Source: UBA3792 sp946185305 (lineage in GTDB: Bacteria; Bacillota; Clostridia; Christensenellales; CAG-138). From it: 64,000 bases of DNA. Under the pieces are notes generated by a model. It saw nothing but the letters and a program-made list of their open reading frames with translations. It made no database searches and had not been told where the DNA came from. Shown in pieces: positions 6,982 through 14,649 of the stretch. The stretch spans positions 1-64,000 of the forward strand of contig CAMHJE010000002.1 in the NCBI GenBank assembly GCA_946185305.1, written 5' to 3'. How positions within the stretch are numbered: position 1 is the stretch's first letter; each line of letters opens with the position of its first letter. The translations under genes were made by a program, and so were the position numbers.

Positions 6982-8907
6982 ATGAGCATCATGGAAGCCA
7001 ACAACGCCTATAAGCTCGCGCACAAAAAGGCGCTGAAGCGGTATCAGAACGACGTGAAGCGCGGCGCGGACCCGTATCCGAAGATTTTAGACGAGCTCCT
7101 TGCGGGCAAATCGGTCGCAGGGCGCGTGGAGCTCGGCGTATTCGACGTGCCGACGGCGCGCATCGTCGGCATGGTCAGCGCGGGGCGCAAGACGGCGTTT
7201 TCGGCGGACTTCGGCCCGCTTTTAGAGGAAGACACCGAATTTGGCATGAAGTGGATCGCGCTGTGCAGCGACCACCTCGGGGACACGGGCATCCGCGATC
7301 CGATCCGCTGCTATGAATACCTCGGCGATTTTTACGTGCTGGAGGGCAACAAGCGCGTCAGCGTGCTGTCGGCGTTCGACGCGCCGACCGTGGCGGCGAA
7401 CGTGCTGCGCATCCTGCCCGCGTGGGAGGACACCGAGGCCATCCGTGTATACTATTCGTTCTTGGCGTTCTTCTCAAAAAGCCGCCTCTACGCCGTGCGC
7501 TGCACGCGCGAGGGGCAGTATGAAAAGCTGCAGGCGCTGCTCGGCTTTTCGCCGGAACACGTCTGGACGAGCGAGCAGCGGCAGAGCGTGCAGAGCCTGT
7601 ACACGCGCTTTTGCGGGCTGCTCGGTTCCCTGCCCGCGGACACGACCGAAGCCGATGTGTTTTTGGAGTTTCTCTCGGTCTATTCGCCCGCCGATGCGCG
7701 TACCATGACCGACGATGCGATGCGGGCGGCGATTGCCGCCGCCGTCGCCGAAGCCTCCGCCTCCGTCACCGTTGCGACCGAGGCCGCGCCGCAGGGCAAG
7801 AGCGTGCTGTCGCGCCTTGTGGACGCGGTACTGCTGCCGGACAGCCTGACCGCCGCATGGATCCACCCGCTTTCGCCCGACACGTCCGACTGGGCGGCGG
7901 CGCATGAGCGCGGGCGCGTCGAAGCCGAGACCGCTCTTACGGGTCGCGTCAAAACCGCGTCGTACATCGTTTCGGACGCGCAGGACGCGGACGCCTGCTT
8001 TAAGGCCGCCGCAGAGGACGGCGCGCAGGTGATCTTTGCCACGACGCCGTCGCTGATCACGGCCTGCCGCAAGGCTGCCGTCACGTACCCGCAGATCAAG
8101 ATTCTGAACTGCTCGGTCATCATGCCGTACCCCGGCGTGCGCACGTATTACAGCCGCATCTATGAAGCGAAGTTCCTGTCCGGCGTGATCGCGGGTGCTT
8201 TGACGCGCACCGACGCCATCGGCTACATCGCCTCGTCCCCGATCTTCGGCGTGATCGCGGGCGTCAACGCGTTTGCGCTCGGCGCAAAAATGACGAACCC
8301 GCGCGCCCGCGTGCGTCTGCATTGGTCGTGCTGCGAGGAAGGGCCGATCTCGGCGCTGCTGCAGGAGGGCGTGGACTTGATCTCGAACCGCGACCTGCCG
8401 ATGCCGGGGCGCGAGCAGGAGCTTTGGGGACTGAACCTTGTCAACACCGACGGCACGTTCCGCCCGCTCGCCGCGCCGTACTGGAACTGGGGCGAGTTCT
8501 ACCGCCGCCTGCTGTCCGACATCCTAAACGGGCATTGGGAGGACAACGCGTATAAGGACGCCGCCCACGCGGTCAACTACTGGTGGGGGATGCAGAGCAA
8601 GGTCGTCGATATCGTGCTGCAGGACGGGCTGCCGGAGGGCGTCAAGGCGCTCGTTTCGATGCTGCAAAAGGAGCTTGCCGGCGAAAGCCAGCTGCCGTTT
8701 TTCCGCGAGATCGTCTCGCAGGACGGCACGGTGCGCTCGGACGGCACGCGTCCGTTCACGCCGCAGGAGCTCTTGGAAATGGACTGGCTTTGCGACAATG
8801 TGGACGGCGAAATTCCGGCCTACGACACGATCCTTCCCTATGCGAAGGCGCTTGTGCGGCTCGAGGGCATCTACCGCGACCGGCTGCCGGAGGAGCTGCA
8901 TCCGTGA
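6982..8907 (+). CDS. Cytosolic BMP-family protein with ParB-like N-terminal region
   Basis: A 641-residue protein. About residues 1-300 are not a transport domain. A stretch near residue 110 (YEYLGDFYVLEGNKRVSVL) looks like the ParB/sulfiredoxin-type nucleotide-binding fold. From about residue 310 the chain matches the BMP (PnrA-like, nucleoside-binding) solute-binding fold, with segments such as FATTPSLITACRKAAVTYPQIK and YEAKFLSGVIAGALT. Unlike ordinary BMP lipoproteins there is no signal peptide or lipobox, so the protein should be intracellular. No permease or ABC ATPase genes are next to it. The start ATG 6982 lacks a nearby ribosome site; the best AAAGGAAG lies at 6946-6953 with a hairpin in between. 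The stop overlaps the GTG of the next gene. A role as an intracellular nucleoside sensor is speculation. Confidence 0.75.
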   Translation: MSIMEANNAYKLAHKKALKRYQNDVKRGADPYPKILDELLAGKSVAGRVELGVFDVPTARIVGMVSAGRKTAFSADFGPLLEEDTEFGMKWIALCSDHLGDTGIRDPIRCYEYLGDFYVLEGNKRVSVLSAFDAPTVAANVLRILPAWEDTEAIRVYYSFLAFFSKSRLYAVRCTREGQYEKLQALLGFSPEHVWTSEQRQSVQSLYTRFCGLLGSLPADTTEADVFLEFLSVYSPADARTMTDDAMRAAIAAAVAEASASVTVATEAAPQGKSVLSRLVDAVLLPDSLTAAWIHPLSPDTSDWAAAHERGRVEAETALTGRVKTASYIVSDAQDADACFKAAAEDGAQVIFATTPSLITACRKAAVTYPQIKILNCSVIMPYPGVRTYYSRIYEAKFLSGVIAGALTRTDAIGYIASSPIFGVIAGVNAFALGAKMTNPRARVRLHWSCCEEGPISALLQEGVDLISNRDLPMPGREQELWGLNLVNTDGTFRPLAAPYWNWGEFYRRLLSDILNGHWEDNAYKDAAHAVNYWWGMQSKVVDIVLQDGLPEGVKALVSMLQKELAGESQLPFFREIVSQDGTVRSDGTRPFTPQELLEMDWLCDNVDGEIPAYDTILPYAKALVRLEGIYRDRLPEELHP

Positions 8908-9545
8908 AAATCCTTGTGCTTTCCGATAAAGAGGACCCGTATCTTTGGGATTACTATAAGCCCGGACGGCTCGACGAATACGATCTGATCCTGTCCGCGG
9001 GCGATCTCGACGCCGAATACCTCAGCTTTCTCGTCACGATGGCGCGCGTGCCGGTGCTGTATATCCACGGCAACCACGACGGCAGCTATGCGGCGTTCCC
9101 GCCGGAGGGCTGCGACTGCATCGAGGACAAGCTGATCACCTATAAGGGTGTTCGCATTCTCGGCCTCGGCGGGTGCGCGAAGTATAAAAAAGCGCCGCAT
9201 CACTATACCGAGCAGCAGATGGCGCGGCGCATCCGCAGGCTGTCGTTCGCCCTGCACCGCGCGGGCGGCGTCGATATCGTGCTGACCCATGCCGCGCCGC
9301 AGGGCTGCGGCGATCTGGACGATTACGCGCACCGCGGCTTTGCGTGCTTTACCGCGCTGATGGATCGCTGGCGCCCCGCCTATTGGGTGCACGGCCATAC
9401 GCACCTCAATTACGGCGCGAAGCGGCTGCACATCCATGGCGATACGAAGGTCGTCAACGCGTGGCAGAAGCACGTGATCGAGATCGAGCCGAAAGCGCCG
9501 GAAAAGAAGCAGTTTTCTTTCTTCCAAAAACGGAAAGCTCTATAA
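8904..9545 (+). CDS. Metallophosphoesterase, calcineurin-like
   Basis: A 213-residue protein with most metal-binding blocks of the calcineurin-like phosphoesterase fold: SAGDLD, the GNHD motif, LTHAAP and HGHTH. The first block, usually DxH, reads SDKED, so the histidine is replaced by glutamate; activity may need another metal arrangement. The start is GTG 8904, which overlaps the stop of the BMP-domain gene and follows GGAGG at 8889-8893. The overlap implies the two products act together. A C-terminal lysine-rich tail is present. Substrate unknown. Confidence 0.8.
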   Translation: MKILVLSDKEDPYLWDYYKPGRLDEYDLILSAGDLDAEYLSFLVTMARVPVLYIHGNHDGSYAAFPPEGCDCIEDKLITYKGVRILGLGGCAKYKKAPHHYTEQQMARRIRRLSFALHRAGGVDIVLTHAAPQGCGDLDDYAHRGFACFTALMDRWRPAYWVHGHTHLNYGAKRLHIHGDTKVVNAWQKHVIEIEPKAPEKKQFSFFQKRKAL

Positions 9546-9548
9546 AAT

Positions 9549-9579
9549 AAGCTGTCAAGCCTTGCGCCTGACAGCTTTT
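9549..9579 (+). terminator. Terminator between convergent genes
   Basis: AAGCTGTCA (9549-9557) with TGACAGCTT (9569-9577), then Ts on the plus strand; the minus strand also has a T-rich flank, so it may serve the MATE gene too. Confidence 0.8.
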
Positions 9580-9581
9580 GT

Positions 9582-11063
9582 TTATTCTCGATTTCCGAGC
9601 GGTTCAATTTTCTTTTTATAGAGCTTCCACGTCAAAAACGTCGAGAGCAGCAGCGTCATAAACTCCGCAATCGGGAATGCCCACCAGACGGCCTCGATGG
9701 AGTGCGTGAAATACGCCATCAGCCCGGCGACCGGGAGCAGCACAAACAGCTGCCGCGCAAGCGAGGTGATCGTGCCGTATAAGCCCGTATCGGTCGCGCC
9801 GTAGACCGTATTCATCGCAATGCAGATCGCCGCGCACACGAAGCCCCACGCGATCACGCGGATCGCCTCAAGCGTGACGCCGTAGGTGAACGACGACACC
9901 GCAAACAGCAGCATCAGCTGCGGCGCGAACAGCTCGAAGATCGCCGTGCCGAGCACCATGAACGATGCGCAGAACAGCGTCAGCATCCCGTAGGCGCGAA
10001 GGAACCGCTTCCTGTTCCGCGCGCCGTAGTTGTAGCCGAGGATGCTCATGGCCGCGTTGTTCAGCCCGAACACCGGCATGAAGATGATCGACTGGAGCCG
10101 GAAATACGTGCCGAACGCGCTCTTATATGCATCGACATAGTTGATCGCGGGATCGAGCGTTGCGGCGTGGTATTCGCCGAGCGCCTTTAAGATGCCGTTC
10201 ATGCCGATATACATGACCGTGCCGACCGCCTGCATCAGAATCGACGGCACGCCGACCGAGTAGATTTCCCGGATCGTCTGCTTCGAGAGCCGGAAGTCCG
10301 GCAGGTGCAGCCGAATCTCGCTCTTGGAACGGACGAGCATGACGAGCGCGAGCGTCATTGACGCGAACTGGCCGATCACCGTGGCGATCGCCGCGCCGGT
10401 CACGCCCATCGCGGGGATCGGGCCGAGGCCGAGCACAAACACGCGGTCGAGTACGATATTCGTGATCGCGCCGGTCAGCTGCATCATCATGGCGACGAGC
10501 GTGCGCCCCTGCGCGGTCATGATGCGCTCGATGCAGCACGACAGGAACAGCCCGACGCACAGCGACAGGCAGATCGTCATATACTCGGTGCCGAACAGCC
10601 GCACGATGGGGTCGGTATCCTGCCAATGCAAAAACGCCCGTGAGAGCGTGAGGCCGATCACCGTAAACACCAATGCGGAAAGCACCGCCAGCACCATGCC
10701 GTTGCCCGCCGCGCGATTCGCATCAACGGTGCGGCGCTCCCCCAGACGGCGCGAGATCAGCGAGTTCATGCCGACCGCCGTCCCGACCGCGACCGAAATC
10801 ATCAGCATCTGCAGCGGGTTGACCGTGGACAGCGCGTTCAGCGCCTTATCCCCGATGGTCGTTTCCACGCCGGGCGTATAGAGCTCGCCCAAAATGCCGC
10901 GCAGCGCGCCCTCGTCCAGCGTCGAAAGGCGCGAGACGAAGATGCTGTCCACAATATTATACAGAGCCTGCACGAGCATCGACACGATGATCGGCCAGCC
11001 CATCGACAGGAGGAGCTTGCCCTCCCGCTCGGTTCCCATTTTATTTTCGCGCATCTGTTCCAT
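9582..11063 (-). CDS. MATE family efflux transporter
   Basis: A 493-residue protein with about twelve membrane helices in two homologous halves, the layout of MATE sodium- or proton-coupled multidrug exporters. Supporting segments are GWPIIVSMLVQALYNIVDS near the N-terminus, PLQMLMISVAVGTAVGMNSL, and GLNNAAMSILGYNYGARN in the second half. The ATG at 11063 lies seven bases behind a TATAAT box, so the mRNA may be leaderless; no strong ribosome site is present. Its neighbours do not reveal a substrate. Confidence 0.9.
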   Translation of the reverse strand: MEQMRENKMGTEREGKLLLSMGWPIIVSMLVQALYNIVDSIFVSRLSTLDEGALRGILGELYTPGVETTIGDKALNALSTVNPLQMLMISVAVGTAVGMNSLISRRLGERRTVDANRAAGNGMVLAVLSALVFTVIGLTLSRAFLHWQDTDPIVRLFGTEYMTICLSLCVGLFLSCCIERIMTAQGRTLVAMMMQLTGAITNIVLDRVFVLGLGPIPAMGVTGAAIATVIGQFASMTLALVMLVRSKSEIRLHLPDFRLSKQTIREIYSVGVPSILMQAVGTVMYIGMNGILKALGEYHAATLDPAINYVDAYKSAFGTYFRLQSIIFMPVFGLNNAAMSILGYNYGARNRKRFLRAYGMLTLFCASFMVLGTAIFELFAPQLMLLFAVSSFTYGVTLEAIRVIAWGFVCAAICIAMNTVYGATDTGLYGTITSLARQLFVLLPVAGLMAYFTHSIEAVWWAFPIAEFMTLLLSTFLTWKLYKKKIEPLGNRE

Positions 11064-11070
11064 GTGTCCT

Positions 11071-11098
11071 ATTATAAGGAAATAGAAAGGAATTGCAA
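11071..11098 (-). promoter_or_regulatory. Promoter of the MATE gene, probably leaderless
   Basis: On the minus strand TTGCAA (11093-11098), 16 bases, TATAAT (11071-11076), then seven bases to the ATG at 11063. Transcription would start at or next to the start codon. Confidence 0.55.
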
Positions 11099-11130
11099 GG
11101 GACTTACATGAATTTCATCGGCGGCATAAA

Positions 11131-11155
11131 AAAGAGGATCGCATCTGCGATCCTC
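11131..11155 (-). terminator. Terminator of the flavodiiron gene
   Basis: GAGGATCGC (11134-11142) and GCGATCCTC (11147-11155) form a 9-bp stem; on the minus strand it is followed by six Ts. Confidence 0.9.
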
Positions 11156-11169
11156 TCAAAAGATTTCCT

Positions 11170-13176
11170 TTAGCCTTCGACCTTTTCAAAGTCCTCCTTA
11201 CCGTGCTTGCACAGCGGGCAGGTGTAATCGTCGGGCAGCTCCTCGCCCTCATACTCATAGCCGCAGACCTTGCAGACCCACTTGGTCGTCTTTTTGACCG
11301 GCTCGGCCGTGACTTTTTCAAAGTCCTCCTTGCCATGCTTGCACAGCGGGCAGGTGTAGTCGTCGGGCATTTCCTCGCCTTCATACTCATAGCCGCAAAC
11401 CTTGCAGACCCACTTGGTCTTTTGTTCGGTCTTGGGTGCGGGCTTCGGCTTGATGTGCGCAAAGTAGTAGGCATACGTCACGGACGGCGCCTTGGACAGC
11501 GTTTCGCTCTCGGTGATATCCGCGACGAACAGCGTATGCGAGCCGCAATCAACGGCCTCGACGACGTGGCCGCTAAAGACGGCGTTGACGCTCTCGGTGA
11601 CGGCCAAGAGCCCGTTTGCGGTGCGCTTGACGGCGGCAAAGCCCGCGAACTTATCGGTGTCGCGGCCGGAGGCAAAGCCGAAGCGTTTGAAGATGTCGAA
11701 CGTGGCGTCCTCGGTCAGCACGGAGACGTTGAACAGCCCGGTGCGGGCGATCAGGTCGTGCGTATAGTTCTGCTTGTTGACGGCAATCGCAATGCGGTTC
11801 GGGTTCGACGCGACCTGGATCGCGGTGTTCGTGATGCAGCCGTTGTCCTTGTCGCCCTCGCGCGTCGTCACGACGAACAGGCCGTAGCTCAGCTTATGCA
11901 GGGCGCTCGGGTCGGTCGCGCCGGCCACGGGCGCGGGCGCGGAAACGGTCGGCACGGCGGCAGCGGCGGGCGCTTCGATCGGCAGCGTGGTGCAGAGCGC
12001 GTCGGCCAGCGTATCGAGCGCGGCAAGGCTGTCCTCGTGCAGGGCGCTCTTCACGGTGATCATCGGGTCCACGATGGTCATGTTCTTGCAGGAAGCGAAC
12101 AGCTCCTTCATCTTTTTGCCGCTTGTCGGCGCCCAAGAGCCGTTTTCGAGGAACGCAAGCGTGCGGTTCTGGATGTTGTGCGCAATGAGGTCGCGCAGGG
12201 CTTCGTCCATGCGCACGAAGATTTCGGCGTTGTAGGTCGTGGAGGCAAAGACGAGGTGGCTGTATTGGAACGCCTTTGCGACAAGCTCGGAGCCGGGCTT
12301 GACCGAAACATCCATCATCGTCACGTGTGCGCCGCGCTCGCGCAGCTTGGTTGCGAGGATTTCGGCGGCGTTTTCGGTGTTGCCGTAGACCGAGGCGTAG
12401 GCGATAAGCACGCCCTGCACCTCCGGCGTATAGGTGGACCATTGCTGATACTTTTCGATGTAATCGCCAAGGTTCCTGCGCCAGACGAAGCCGTGCAGCG
12501 GGCAGATCGTTTTGATCTCCAATTTTGCGGCCTTTTTCAGCACGGCCTGCACCTGCGGGCCGTACTTGCCGACGATGTTGGTGTAGTAGCGGCGGGCTTC
12601 ATTCAGATAGTCGCCCATGAAGTCCACTTCGTCCGCGAACAGGTTGCCGTTGAGTGCGCCGAACGTGCCGAACGCGTCGGCGGAAAACAGCGTGCCGGTC
12701 GAAAGATCGAAGGTCATCATGACCTCCGGCCAATGCACCATCGGCGCCATGACGAACGTGAATTCGTGGTGGCCGGTTCTCAGCACGTCGCCTTCCTTGA
12801 CAAGGTAGGGATCGCAGGCCTCGGAAACATAACCGAACCGCTTCATCATATCAAAGCTCTTTTGGTTGCAGACGATCACCGCGTCCGGATAGCGCAGCAC
12901 AAGCTCGCGCAGCGTCGCGCTGTGATCCGGCTCCATGTGGGACACGACGATGTAATCGAGCGAGCGGTCGCCGAGCGCGTAGGCGACGTTTTCAAAGAAC
13001 ACCTTGTCCACGGCGCGGTCCACGGTGTCGAACAGGACGGTCGTATCGTCCAGCAGCAGGTACGAGTTATAGGAAACGCCGTCCGGGACGGAATAGACGC
13101 CCTCGAACATGGCAAGCCGCCGGTCATTGCCGCCGACCCAAACGAGATCCGGGTAAATGTTTCTGGTGCAATGCAT
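11170..13176 (-). CDS. Flavodiiron protein with flavin reductase and two rubredoxin domains
   Basis: A 668-residue multidomain oxygen (or nitric oxide) reductase that protects anaerobes. Domain 1 (about 1-250) is the metallo-beta-lactamase-like diiron domain with HMEPDH (H80, E82, D84, H85) and later PLHGF. Domain 2 (about 258-395) is flavodoxin-like (LIAYASVYGNTENAAE). Domain 3 (about 425-570) is a flavin-reductase-like FMN domain (FVVTTREGDKDNGCITNTA). Domains 4 and 5 are two nearly identical rubredoxins with CKVCGYEYEG and CPLCKHGKEDF, 44 codons apart. Such a chain can carry electrons from NAD(P)H to the diiron site in one polypeptide. The start is the ATG at 13176, six bases after AGGAGG; an ATG two codons earlier abuts that site. 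It has its own promoter and terminator. Confidence 0.93.
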   Translation of the reverse strand: MHCTRNIYPDLVWVGGNDRRLAMFEGVYSVPDGVSYNSYLLLDDTTVLFDTVDRAVDKVFFENVAYALGDRSLDYIVVSHMEPDHSATLRELVLRYPDAVIVCNQKSFDMMKRFGYVSEACDPYLVKEGDVLRTGHHEFTFVMAPMVHWPEVMMTFDLSTGTLFSADAFGTFGALNGNLFADEVDFMGDYLNEARRYYTNIVGKYGPQVQAVLKKAAKLEIKTICPLHGFVWRRNLGDYIEKYQQWSTYTPEVQGVLIAYASVYGNTENAAEILATKLRERGAHVTMMDVSVKPGSELVAKAFQYSHLVFASTTYNAEIFVRMDEALRDLIAHNIQNRTLAFLENGSWAPTSGKKMKELFASCKNMTIVDPMITVKSALHEDSLAALDTLADALCTTLPIEAPAAAAVPTVSAPAPVAGATDPSALHKLSYGLFVVTTREGDKDNGCITNTAIQVASNPNRIAIAVNKQNYTHDLIARTGLFNVSVLTEDATFDIFKRFGFASGRDTDKFAGFAAVKRTANGLLAVTESVNAVFSGHVVEAVDCGSHTLFVADITESETLSKAPSVTYAYYFAHIKPKPAPKTEQKTKWVCKVCGYEYEGEEMPDDYTCPLCKHGKEDFEKVTAEPVKKTTKWVCKVCGYEYEGEELPDDYTCPLCKHGKEDFEKVEG

Positions 13177-13205
13177 AAGCATCCTCCTTGCTTGAAGTCA
13201 TTACC

Positions 13206-13234
13206 AGTATAAAGGAAAAGCGACAGAAAGGCAA
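13206..13234 (-). promoter_or_regulatory. Promoter of the flavodiiron gene
   Basis: Minus-strand TTGCCT (13229-13234) and TATACT (13206-13211), spacing 17. Confidence 0.7.
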
Positions 13235-13244
13235 GCAAAAGAAA

Positions 13245-13266
13245 AGATTCTCCGCAAAGAGAATCT
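13245..13266 (-). terminator. Terminator of the M23 peptidase gene
   Basis: AGATTCTC (13245-13252) pairs with GAGAATCT (13259-13266); on the minus strand a T-rich run follows. The same stem type follows dus and xpt. Confidence 0.85.
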
Positions 13267-13295
13267 CTTGTACGTTTGCATCCGTGATGCGGATA

Positions 13296-14441
13296 TCATT
13301 TCACATATTGCAGCGGGTTGAACGGAATGCCGTCGATCAGCAGTTCATAGTGCAGGTGCGGTTCGGCCTGGCTTTCCTCCTTGGCGAGCACCGCGATCGG
13401 GTCGCCGCGATAGACGTGCTGTTCCAGCTCGACCGAGACGGACGCGCAATGCGCAAGGCGCGAGACGAAGCCGTTGCCGTGCCGGATCTCCACGACAAGG
13501 CCGTAATCGCCGCGCTGTCCGATGAAAATGACGGTGCCGCTTTCGGGCGCGCGAAGGGCCTCGCCGGGCATGCAGGCGTAATCGACGCCGTAGTGCATCA
13601 CACCGTCCCGCAGGCCAAAATAGCTGCTGACGGCGCCGCTGCACGGCGCGGTAAACCGCAGCTCGCCGGGGTCCTTGCCGGTGGGGCCGACGGCGTCCGG
13701 CGTCTCCGCCGAAGGTTCATACAGATATGTGCCGTTTTCGATCAGCCGCGGGGCAGGGTCGCTGCCGACGCGCGTTTCTGCCAGCGTGGTCGAGGCCGAG
13801 ACCGCCATGCCGCTTTTATACAGCGTTTCGCTGAGGCCGAACAGATGCTCGGCCTTGCCGAGCGACCGGATCAGCCGCGTGCCGACCGGCAGATATGGGT
13901 GCGCGCTTTCGGCGGCTTCGACCGTGCCGACCGGCAGCGTCGCCTTTTCGACCGAGCGCACGACCGGAATGATCGTCCGGTTGTTCAGAAGCCGCGTCAG
14001 AGCTTCGTCATAGGTCAGATATTCCACCGTGCCGTCCACCGGCATCGTCGTCAGCTCGGCGTCGATATACGCGCGGATCAGATGCTCGGTCGCGCCGAGG
14101 TTCTCGTTTGCACAGACGGACAGGTATTCGCCGAGCAGCCGTTCGCTCATCTCCCGGTTGGACAGCGCCATGACCGGCACGCCGTTGACAAGCAGGTTCA
14201 CCGCGTTCGACGGGTACGCCGCTTGCGTGGGCACCGGCGTCGGGGAAGCCGGTGCGGGGGTCGCTGTCACGGCCACGATCAGCTCGACCGGCCGCGGCGT
14301 GGGCGTCGGGGCGGCTTCGTGCGGGCGCAGCGTCGCCATCGTCGGGTGCAGTACGCCGACCGCCAGCAGCACGAACGTGCCGAGGATCAGCACGCCGATC
14401 ACGCCGAGCATGATCAGCCAAGAAATATGCTTCTGCTCCAT
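13296..14441 (-). CDS. Membrane-anchored M23 family metallopeptidase
   Basis: A 381-residue envelope protein. A signal-anchor helix lies at about residues 7-30, followed by a Pro/Thr linker (PTPTPRP, PASPTPVPT), a middle region of unknown fold, and a C-terminal LytM/M23 domain (about 265-375). The zinc ligands are visible in MHYGVDY (HxxxD) and PHLHYEL (HxH), so the peptidase should be active. It would act on peptidoglycan peptides outside the membrane, in cell-wall remodelling or morphogenesis. The start ATG 14441 follows AAAGGAG; an upstream in-frame ATG at 14510 lies ahead of the -10 box and is rejected. It is a single-gene unit and the last ordinary gene before the accessory island. Confidence 0.87.
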   Translation of the reverse strand: MEQKHISWLIMLGVIGVLILGTFVLLAVGVLHPTMATLRPHEAAPTPTPRPVELIVAVTATPAPASPTPVPTQAAYPSNAVNLLVNGVPVMALSNREMSERLLGEYLSVCANENLGATEHLIRAYIDAELTTMPVDGTVEYLTYDEALTRLLNNRTIIPVVRSVEKATLPVGTVEAAESAHPYLPVGTRLIRSLGKAEHLFGLSETLYKSGMAVSASTTLAETRVGSDPAPRLIENGTYLYEPSAETPDAVGPTGKDPGELRFTAPCSGAVSSYFGLRDGVMHYGVDYACMPGEALRAPESGTVIFIGQRGDYGLVVEIRHGNGFVSRLAHCASVSVELEQHVYRGDPIAVLAKEESQAEPHLHYELLIDGIPFNPLQYVK

Positions 14442-14470
14442 ACGCCGCTCCTTTCCCATGATGCAGGAAC

Positions 14471-14499
14471 AGTATACCATACAATGCAAAAATGCGCAA
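14471..14499 (-). promoter_or_regulatory. Promoter of the M23 gene
   Basis: Minus-strand TTGCGC (14494-14499) and TATACT (14471-14476), spacing 17. Between here and the recombinase stop (14650) I see no gene. Confidence 0.65.
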
Positions 14500-14590
14500 G
14501 CCGCCCGCATCGGGTTTATGCCGCCGCGTGCGGCGCGTTCGCCGATTTGAGAGTGTGAAAGCGTGAAAAAGGCAGAAATAGGGCGACACG

Positions 14591-14641
14591 CATAAGGAAG
14601 TTTTCTTATGTGGGGGACGGAGCAGTCAGGTTGACTGCTCC
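14591..14641. repeat. Two inverted repeats at the left edge of the mobile-element remnant
   Basis: CATAAG (14591-14596) faces CTTATG (14605-14610), and GGAGCAGTCA (14619-14628) faces TGACTGCTCC (14632-14641) with a 3-base loop. The second lacks a clear T-run on the minus strand, so it may be a weak terminator or part of the element end. Confidence 0.45.
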
Positions 14642-14649
14642 GTTTCCAT

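Noticed and set aside
14619..14641. GGAGCAGTCA/TGACTGCTCC as terminator of the recombinase gene
   Set aside because: On the minus strand the stem is followed by a C-rich stretch and not by Ts, so it is listed only as an inverted repeat.
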